28,138 nt of DNA. Source: DASQFD01 sp035633255. GTDB lineage: Bacteria; Actinomycetota; Actinomycetes; Actinomycetales; Dermatophilaceae. Positions 15,194 to 21,413 of this stretch are shown here, one piece after another; the stretch's first letter is position 1, and each line of letters opens with the position of its first letter. The stretch covers positions 1 through 28,138 of the forward strand of contig DASQFD010000018.1 of NCBI GenBank assembly GCA_035633255.1, read 5' to 3'. Made by a program: the position numbers and the translations under genes. Below the pieces are notes generated by a model. The model searched no databases and was not told the origin of the DNA. It saw only the letters and a list, made by a program, of their open reading frames with translations.

Positions 15194-15678
15194 GTGCCGT
15201 GTCCTCGCAGCTGCCACCGCTCGACCTGCCCGCCGGCTCCCCCGTCGGCCTCGAGGACGGCGGAGGCTCGCCGCAGAAGCCCTTCTACGACCTGACGGTC
15301 CGACTGCTGGGCCACGTCCGGGACCACGACCTGCCGGCGCTGGCCGCCCTGTGCGACGACGACTTCGGGATCGTCGAGATCACCACCACGGGTGGATCGC
15401 TGGTCATCCGCGACCGGGCGGGCTGGGAGGCCTGGTTCGGCGGGCTGTTCGCCCAGCTCGACGCCATGCAGGCACGCACGTGGTCGGAGGTCACCGGTTA
15501 CGAGGCGGTGGTGAGCGGCGACATGGGCTACAGCGTCGTCGACTTCCACCAGATGCTGGTGACCGAGGAGGAGTCGCTGCGCTTCACCGTGATCGCCACC
15601 ATCATCTGGAAGCGCGTCGACGGCGGCTGGAGGGAGTCCCGCTACCACAGCTCCCTCCTCGGGGTGGAGCCCGTCTGA
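15190..15678 (+). CDS. NTF2-like (SnoaL/DUF4440-type) protein coupled to rhodopsin
   Basis: 162 residues; start overlaps the rhodopsin stop as ATGA, so the two are made together. A 35-residue Pro/Gly-rich lead is followed by an NTF2-like cone fold: a helical start (YDLTVRLLGHVRDHDLPALAALCDDDFGIVEI), GGSLVIRDRAGWEAWFGGLFAQLDAM, then three long strands ending VIATIIWKRVDGGWRESRYHSSLLG. No signal peptide. Such folds often bind small hydrophobic ligands; the carotenoid-binding C-terminal domain of orange carotenoid protein has this fold too. The function here is unknown; a role in chromophore or antenna handling is inference from coupling to the rhodopsin. Last gene before a terminator. Confidence 0.75.
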   Translation: MSAVSSQLPPLDLPAGSPVGLEDGGGSPQKPFYDLTVRLLGHVRDHDLPALAALCDDDFGIVEITTTGGSLVIRDRAGWEAWFGGLFAQLDAMQARTWSEVTGYEAVVSGDMGYSVVDFHQMLVTEEESLRFTVIATIIWKRVDGGWRESRYHSSLLGVEPV

Positions 15679-15713
15679 CCCACGCCTGACGTCGCTCTGA
15701 CCTCGGTCTGACC

Positions 15714-15750
15714 GGGAGGTCGGGCCCGGACAACCCGGGTCCGACCTCCC
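15714..15750 (+). terminator. Hairpin terminator of the rhodopsin operon
   Basis: Long inverted repeat GGGAGGTCGG...CCGACCTCCC, about 16 paired bases around an ACAA loop, 36 bases after the NTF2-like stop. No T-run follows, as is common in high-GC actinobacteria. Confidence 0.8.
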
Positions 15751-16025
15751 GTTCCGCGCTCGCCCCTGGCGACTGAGCCGTGGCCGTGCCCCGTTCGGTC
15801 GTCGTAGCACGGGACGGGCCGGAAAGGGAGATTAGAGTCGGGTTGACCCGATCTGACTTCCCGGTCGGCGACGGGCGAAGGTAGTGGAACGCAGAGACGC
15901 GCCAAGCACCTTGTTGCGGCGCGAGAGCGATGCCGACGACTGCGTGGCACTGCTCATGGTCCAGCAAGGGGCCCTCGCGTCCGGGCCGATCCGGCCATCC
16001 GATCCACATCTCTAGGGGTATTTCC
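15751..16025. other. Intergenic region with a 14-bp palindrome
   Basis: About 275 bases between the rhodopsin-operon terminator and the next gene. A perfect dyad TCGGGT-TG-ACCCGA at 15838-15851 may be an operator. TAGGGG near 16011 could be the ribosome site for the TTG start at 16026. No clear promoter pair or gene is seen. Confidence 0.35.
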
Positions 16026-16312
16026 TTGTCCTTCTCCACCATCGACGACACCACCACCAACGACCGTTCGGTCCGCACCCACGGTGACGAGACGCGCCCG
16101 GCGCGCAAGACCACCGAGCTCATCGCCTACGTGGTGGCCGTGCTCGCGGTGGCCCTGACCGCACTGGTCGTGGGCGACGAGGCGACAACACCGCCGACCC
16201 GTTCAGCGCCGAGCAGGCCATGCGCTACATCGCCTACCTCACCATCGGCTACATGGTCGCGCGCGGCCTGGCCAAGTCCGGCAGCCGCGGTCGGGTCAGC
16301 GACGACGCCTGA
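16026..16312 (+). pseudogene. Small conserved actinobacterial membrane protein, frameshifted
   Basis: Starts at TTG 16026 after TAGGGG. The first frame encodes a charged lead, then KTTELIAYVVAVLAVALTALVVGDE, a membrane helix. The frame then breaks near 16180: restoring one base (GACGA[C]GGC) joins it to DNTADPFSAEQAMRYIAYLTIGYMVARGLAKSG, a second helix and the conserved SGSR end, finishing at TGA 16310-16312. Without the extra base the first frame runs on to 16547. I recognise the two-helix pattern ending LTIGYM-x-RGLAKSGSR from small actinobacterial hypothetical membrane proteins of unknown function. Either a real pseudogene or a sequencing error in a GC-rich stretch. Confidence 0.65.
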
Positions 16313-16344
16313 GCCTCGGCTCACCACCGGAGGGATCTCCGGTA

Positions 16345-16396
16345 GGACAGCGACAGCGCCCCCCTCCCCTTCGGGAGTGGGGGCGCCGTGCTGTCC
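16345..16396. terminator. Strong hairpin terminator
   Basis: GGACAGC...GCGCCCCC.TCCC-CTTC-GGGA..GGGGGCGC...GCTGTCC: three stacked stems closed by a stable CTTC loop, 32 bases after the small membrane protein stop. Probably ends its transcript and insulates the M14 peptidase gene. Confidence 0.8.
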
Positions 16397-16543
16397 GGAA
16401 CGGGCGGCCGGCGACCCACGACGCGGGGGGCCGACACCGCGGACCGCGGGGTATGCCGTGCCGTGCCCTTCCGTTTGCGCGCCGGGTCCAGCGGTGGTTC
16501 GGTGGGGTCCATCCCCGGTCCGACCCGCGAGGAAGTGGCGTCC

Positions 16544-19102
16544 ATGAGGACACGGCACACGGCATACCCGCTCAGGACGCTCGGGGGGCTGGCCCTCACG
16601 GCGGTGACCGCGGCCGCGTTGGTGGCCGCGCCGACGGCGGGTGCCCAGCCGTCCGCGGTCCCGCGAGGCGGCGTCGACGCGCAGGGGACGGCCGGGTGCG
16701 ACCCCTTCTCGGAGCCGGCGCTCGACGCCCGGGTGCCCACGGCTCGGGACGTCCTGGGACTCGACCTCGGTGACCGGGACGTCACGACGGCCGAGTCGGA
16801 CGCGTACCTGCAGGCGCTCGCGGCCGCGAGCCCCATGGTGACCGACGGTGTGCTCGCGACCTCGGTGCGCGGGCGGCCCCTGCGGTATGCCGTGGTGGGC
16901 CAGCAGAAGTGGGTCACCGAGGCCGGGCTGGCCCGGATCGGGCGCGATGTCGGGCGGCTGCGGGACGCCCGCACCCCGGAGGCGCAGGCCCGGCAGATCA
17001 TCCGGTCCATGCCGTCGATCCTGTGGGTGGCCGGGAACGTCCACGGGGGCGAGGAGAGCGGCACCGACGCCTCGCTGCGGGTGCTCTACGAGCTGGCCGC
17101 GAGGACCGACTGCGCGGCGCAGGAGATCCTCGACGACGCGATCGTCGTCGTGCTGCCGACGCAGAACCCCGACGGTCGCGAGGCCGACACCCGGCGCAAC
17201 GCGTACGGCTTCGACATGAACCGCGACTGGTTCGCGCGCACGCAGCCGGAGACCGACGGGAAGCTGGAGCTGCTGCGGCGGCTCCCCCCGCAGGTCTTCG
17301 TCGACGCGCACGAGATGGGGCGAGCGACGTTCTTCTTCCCGCCGAACGCCGACCCCGTCTACCACGACATCGGCGAGACCCCCCTGAGCTGGATCTACGA
17401 CCGGATCGGGCCGTCGATCCAGTCCTCGTTCGGCCGGTTCTCGATCCCCTACTTCAACGGAGACGTCTACGACCTCTTCTACATGGGGTACGGCGACACC
17501 GTCCCGACGACGGGCTTCAACGCGGCCGGGATGACGTTCGAGAAGGCGAACGGCGACCCGACGCCGCAGCGGGTGCGGGAGCAGTACGTCGCGATCTGGA
17601 GCACCCTCAGCACGATGGGTGCCAAGGACGACGCGCTGCTGACCGAGTGGCGGGCCGAGCACCGGACGGCATACCAGCAGGGCGTGCAGGGCAAGCTCGA
17701 GCCCAACCAGCTCTACTGGGAGGGCGCGGCCGTCGAGAACCAGGTGCCGGACGCCCCGGTCAGGCACTACTTCCTCGAGACCTCCGACCCGGCGAAGGCC
17801 GACGAGGCGCAGCGCGTCGCGCGACGGCTGCAGCGCATGGACGTCGACGTCTTCCGGCTGGTGCGGCCGCTGACGGTGCCGGACTACACGCCCTATGGAC
17901 GGCCCAGCGGGACGCGGACGCTGCCGGTCGGCACGTTGTGGGTGCCGATGGCGCAGGGGCAGAAGCACTGGGTGCAGGCGATGCTGAACGAGGACACCTA
18001 CGTGCCGTTCCCGTACTTCTACGACGTGACGGCGTGGAGCGCGCCGCTGCTGGAGAACGTGCCGGGCGGGCGCTCCGGCGCCGAGCTGCGGCCGCAGGCG
18101 GTGGCGCTGGCCCAGCAGGCCGAGCCGGACGTCACGATGCAGGGGGACGCGGCGCCGCGGGTCGCGGTGTGGCAGATCTCCGCCACGTCGGGCGGATCGA
18201 TCGAGTCGGCGGGCTGGCTGCGCTGGTGGCTCGACAAGCGGGCGGGGCTGGAGCACGCGGACGTCACGGCGGGGCGGATCGCCGGCGGGGCGCTGGCCGA
18301 CGTGGACGTGCTGGTGGTGCCGAGCGGGTCCGACTCGACGGCCGACACCGCCCTGGGCGCGGCGGGCCGGGCCGCCCTCACCTCGTGGGTGCGGGACGGC
18401 GGGCGGTTGGTCATGCTCCGCGACAGCTCCCGCCTGGCCACCCGGCTCGGCCTGACGTCGGCGACCTTCGCCGACGCCACGTCGGACATCCCCGGGTCGC
18501 TCGTGCGGGTCGAGGTCGACCCGGCCAGCCCCCTCGCCGCCGGGGTGGGTGACACCGCCTACGCGATGTACGAGTACGACTTCGTGTGGACGGCGCCGGA
18601 GGCGTCCTCGCCGGTGCGCTACCCCGCGGCGGGGGACCCCGACTGGTTCGTCTCCGGCTTCGCGGCCGGCGAGGAGCAGCTGAAGGGGACGTCCGCCGTC
18701 GTCGACGAGAAGCTGGGTCAGGGCCGGGTCGTGCTGTTCGGCTTCGACCCGAACTACCGCGCGTTCACCAACGGCACGGCGCAGCTGCTGCGCAACGCCA
18801 TCACCGGCCCGGCACCGTCCGACGCGCCGACGGCGCGGGTGACGGCACCCGGGGCGGCCACGGCGGCGTCGGTGGAGGCGTCCGGCCGGATGGTGCTGAG
18901 CGTGCGCCCGGGCGCGGCGGGCCGGGTCGAGGCGCTGCTGCGGGCCCGCGGCGCCCAGTCTGACGTCGTGCGGTCGCCCGGCGTGGTGAGCTACCGGGTG
19001 GACCTCGGTGGCAGGACCGCGGACGAGCACCCGTGGGCCTCGGACCTCGCCGCCGAGGTGGCGGCGCTGGGCAGCGCGGTGGTGGCGGTCCGCCTGCCGT
19101 AG
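16544..19102 (+). CDS. Secreted M14-family zinc metallocarboxypeptidase
   Basis: 852 residues. The N-terminus RTRHTAYPLRTLGG then an Ala-rich hydrophobic core ending PTAGAQP is a signal peptide. The M14 catalytic domain (about 60-400) shows the zinc ligands H167 and E170 (GNVHGGEESG), the substrate-binding NPDGREADTRRNAYGFDMNRDW, and the third ligand H256 (VFVDAHEMGR). From about 530 a second domain resembles a class I glutamine-amidotransferase fold (VAVWQIS..., VDVLVVPSG, WVRDGGRLVMLRD), as found in other large bacterial M14 proteins. Likely degrades extracellular or wall-linked peptides. ATG 16544 is chosen for the GAGGAAG 9 bases upstream; GTG 16535 is close by. Substrate unknown. Confidence 0.9.
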   Translation: MRTRHTAYPLRTLGGLALTAVTAAALVAAPTAGAQPSAVPRGGVDAQGTAGCDPFSEPALDARVPTARDVLGLDLGDRDVTTAESDAYLQALAAASPMVTDGVLATSVRGRPLRYAVVGQQKWVTEAGLARIGRDVGRLRDARTPEAQARQIIRSMPSILWVAGNVHGGEESGTDASLRVLYELAARTDCAAQEILDDAIVVVLPTQNPDGREADTRRNAYGFDMNRDWFARTQPETDGKLELLRRLPPQVFVDAHEMGRATFFFPPNADPVYHDIGETPLSWIYDRIGPSIQSSFGRFSIPYFNGDVYDLFYMGYGDTVPTTGFNAAGMTFEKANGDPTPQRVREQYVAIWSTLSTMGAKDDALLTEWRAEHRTAYQQGVQGKLEPNQLYWEGAAVENQVPDAPVRHYFLETSDPAKADEAQRVARRLQRMDVDVFRLVRPLTVPDYTPYGRPSGTRTLPVGTLWVPMAQGQKHWVQAMLNEDTYVPFPYFYDVTAWSAPLLENVPGGRSGAELRPQAVALAQQAEPDVTMQGDAAPRVAVWQISATSGGSIESAGWLRWWLDKRAGLEHADVTAGRIAGGALADVDVLVVPSGSDSTADTALGAAGRAALTSWVRDGGRLVMLRDSSRLATRLGLTSATFADATSDIPGSLVRVEVDPASPLAAGVGDTAYAMYEYDFVWTAPEASSPVRYPAAGDPDWFVSGFAAGEEQLKGTSAVVDEKLGQGRVVLFGFDPNYRAFTNGTAQLLRNAITGPAPSDAPTARVTAPGAATAASVEASGRMVLSVRPGAAGRVEALLRARGAQSDVVRSPGVVSYRVDLGGRTADEHPWASDLAAEVAALGSAVVAVRLP

Positions 19103-19127
19103 CAGGGCGACGCCTCCTCGGGGCCGG

Positions 19128-20825
19128 TCAGGCGTCGACGATGACCGGGATGATCAGCGGGCTGCGGCGCTGCTCGCGGTGGGCCCAGCCGGACGCGGCA
19201 CGGCGGACGAGGTCCTCGATCTGCTCGAGGTCCTCGATGCCGTCCTGGGTGGCCTTGGTGAGTGCCTTCTGGATGGCGGGCGTGGCGGCGGAGAAGTCGA
19301 TGGTGCCCGGGGCGAAGCCGTGGGCGAGGTAGTCGGGCTCCTCGGTGAGCGTGCCGGTGTCGGGGTCGACGAGGCACACGATGGTCAGGACGCCCTCCTC
19401 GGCAAGGGTCCGCCGCACGTGCAGGGTCTCCTCCGTGGCGCCGCCGACGTTGGTGCCGTCGACGAAGACGAGCCCCGCCGGCACGGTCCCGGTGATGGTG
19501 GCGCGGCCGTCGACGAGGTCGATGACCGCGCCGTCCGAGGCGAGGATGACCCGCTTCGGGTCCACCCCGGTGCGGATGGCGATGTCGGCGTTGGCGCGCA
19601 GGTGGCGCCACTCCCCGTGGACGGGCAGGACGTTGACGGGCTCGATGATGTTGTAGCAGTAGGCGAGCTCGCCGGCACTGGCGTGCCCGGACACGTGCAC
19701 CTTGGCGTTGCCCTTGTGCACGACGGTGGCGCCCCAGCGGGTCAGCTCGTTGATGACGCGGTAGATGGCGTTCTCGTTGCCCGGGATGAGCGAGCTGGCC
19801 ATGAGGACGGTGTCACCCTCGGTGACGCTGACCGGGTGGTCCCGGTTGGCCATCCGGGCCAGTGCCGCCATCGGCTCGCCCTGGGAGCCGGTGGCGATGA
19901 TCGTCATCTGGTCGGGTCGGAGCCGCTCCAGGGCCTTGAGGTCCTTGACGACGAGGCCGTCTGGGACGGTCAGGTAGCCCAGGTCGCGGGCGATGCCCAT
20001 GTTGCGCACCATCGAGCGCCCGACGAAGGCCACCTTGCGTCCGTGCCGCTGGGCGGCGTCGAGGACCTGCTGGATGCGGTGCACGTGGCTGGCGAAGCTG
20101 GAGACGATGACCCGGCCCTTGGTCGTGCGGAACACGGTGTCGATCGCGGGGGCGAGCTCTCCCTCGGAGACGGTGAAGCCGGGGACCTCGGCGTTGGTGG
20201 AGTCGACGAGGAAGAGGTCGACGCCCTCCTCACCCAGGCGCGCGAAGGCGCGCAGGTCCGTGACCCGGTCGTCGAGGGGGAACTGGTCCATCTTGAAGTC
20301 ACCGGTGTGCAGCACCAGCCCCGCCGCGGTGCGGATGGCCACGGCCAGCCCGTCGGGGATGGAGTGGTTGACGGCGACGAACTCGCAGTCGAACGGGCCC
20401 AGCGTGCGCCGGTGCCCCTCGGCGACCTCGACGGTCACCGGGGTGATGCGGTGCTCGAGCAGCTTGGCCTCGAGGAGCGCCAGGGTGAGTCGCGAGCCGA
20501 CGACCGGGATGTCGGGGCGCTCGCGCAGCAGGTAGGGCACGCCGCCGATGTGGTCCTCGTGGCCGTGGGTGAGGACGATCGCGTCCACCAGGTCCAGGCG
20601 GTCCCGCAGCCAGGTGAAGTCCGGGAGGATGACGTCGACGCCGGGCTGGTGCTCCTCGGGGAAGAGCACTCCGCAGTCGACGACCAGCAGCCGGCCGGCG
20701 TGCTCGAAGACCGTCATGTTGCGGCCGATCTCGCCGAGGCCTCCCAATGGGACGACCCGGAGCCCGTTGCGCGGCAGGGCGGGCAGGGTGCCGCTGCTCC
20801 GCCGGCGCGGCGAGCGGCGGCTCAT
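19128..20825 (-). CDS. rnj: Ribonuclease J
   Basis: Metallo-beta-lactamase/beta-CASP RNase that acts as a 5'-3' exonuclease and endonuclease in RNA decay and processing. 565 residues. Motifs: GGLGEIGRNM (about 28-37), the di-zinc HGHEDH (87-92), NHSIPDG, LHTGDFKMDQ, and beta-CASP motifs including ATGSQGEPMAAL and HVSGHASAGEL, then a C-terminal domain (from about 460). A short basic lead (SRRSPRRRSS) precedes the core. In many actinobacteria this gene follows dapA; no dapA is seen upstream here, so the local context may have been rearranged. The gene converges on the M14 peptidase with 25 bases between stops. Confidence 0.96.
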   Translation of the reverse strand: MSRRSPRRRSSGTLPALPRNGLRVVPLGGLGEIGRNMTVFEHAGRLLVVDCGVLFPEEHQPGVDVILPDFTWLRDRLDLVDAIVLTHGHEDHIGGVPYLLRERPDIPVVGSRLTLALLEAKLLEHRITPVTVEVAEGHRRTLGPFDCEFVAVNHSIPDGLAVAIRTAAGLVLHTGDFKMDQFPLDDRVTDLRAFARLGEEGVDLFLVDSTNAEVPGFTVSEGELAPAIDTVFRTTKGRVIVSSFASHVHRIQQVLDAAQRHGRKVAFVGRSMVRNMGIARDLGYLTVPDGLVVKDLKALERLRPDQMTIIATGSQGEPMAALARMANRDHPVSVTEGDTVLMASSLIPGNENAIYRVINELTRWGATVVHKGNAKVHVSGHASAGELAYCYNIIEPVNVLPVHGEWRHLRANADIAIRTGVDPKRVILASDGAVIDLVDGRATITGTVPAGLVFVDGTNVGGATEETLHVRRTLAEEGVLTIVCLVDPDTGTLTEEPDYLAHGFAPGTIDFSAATPAIQKALTKATQDGIEDLEQIEDLVRRAASGWAHREQRRSPLIIPVIVDA

Positions 20826-21413
20826 CGGCGGACCCCCGTCGGGTGCGGACGGGGCGTTGCTGCGGAACGGTCGTGCGGCGTGAGGCTCATGGGCTACTCC
20901 GGGGGTGGGGGCTATGAGGACCGGTGCGAGGGCACGTCGGCAGGTCGCTCACCGGGGGTCCATGGGTGGCCAGGGGCGGGGTCGAACCGCCGACCTCCCG
21001 GTTCTCAGTCGCCGGAGGGCCGTCCCTGATGTGCGGACCGGGCCGACGCGTGCTCAGCAACGTCCATCCTATCCATGCCGAACCACGGCGGTGCCGGGCG
21101 GCGCTCAGCACGCTGCCGGCACGGGAGGGCCGCTTGACGACCAGGCGTGACGGCACCGCGGGCAGCCGGTACCTCGCGCCCGCCACCGGGTCGTCCACGG
21201 GATCCCCACCGGGGCGGCTGCTTCTTCACCCCCTCGGGTCTCGGCCCTCCGGGACGTCATCGGTGCTGCGCCCGGCCTGGAGACCTGAGAAGCCGGGTGA
21301 CCGGCCCAGAACCACGCAGGGCTCCTCCGTGCGCGTTCGCGCTCATGGCGGGCCGGCGGATGGAGCTGCGGCGGTGCGGTCCTTCCGCACCTGTCGTTCG
21401 TGCTGGGGGTGGT
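20826..21413. other. Gene-poor stretch upstream of rnj, carrying a tRNA relic
   Basis: Nearly 590 bases between the start of rnj and the end of the LuxR-type gene. Open frames here have no recognisable protein features and several read across the tRNA-like fragment at 20967-21008. It should contain the rnj promoter, but no clear -35/-10 pair is visible. Otherwise I see nothing. Confidence 0.5.
20967..21008 (-). other. 3'-half tRNA-like relic (tRNA-Phe-like)
   Basis: On the minus strand the sequence runs from an anticodon-loop-like CTGAGAA through a 5-base arm strand, AGGTC variable loop, a perfect T arm (GGCGG-TTCGACC-CCGCC), the acceptor 3' strand CCTGGCC and discriminator A. The 3' end matches the pattern of actinobacterial tRNA-Phe. 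The anticodon stem does not pair (GGCGA against CCGGG) and no 5' half (GGCCAGG...) is found within the upstream few hundred bases, so this is not a functional tRNA. Breakage at the anticodon loop is typical of attachment sites used by tyrosine integrases. Confidence 0.55.

Noticed and set aside
16127..19030. Minus-strand open frame of 967 codons opposite the M14 peptidase
   Set aside because: Composition is typical of an antisense frame (Arg, His, Val, Gly repeats); the plus-strand gene has a signal peptide and zinc ligands.
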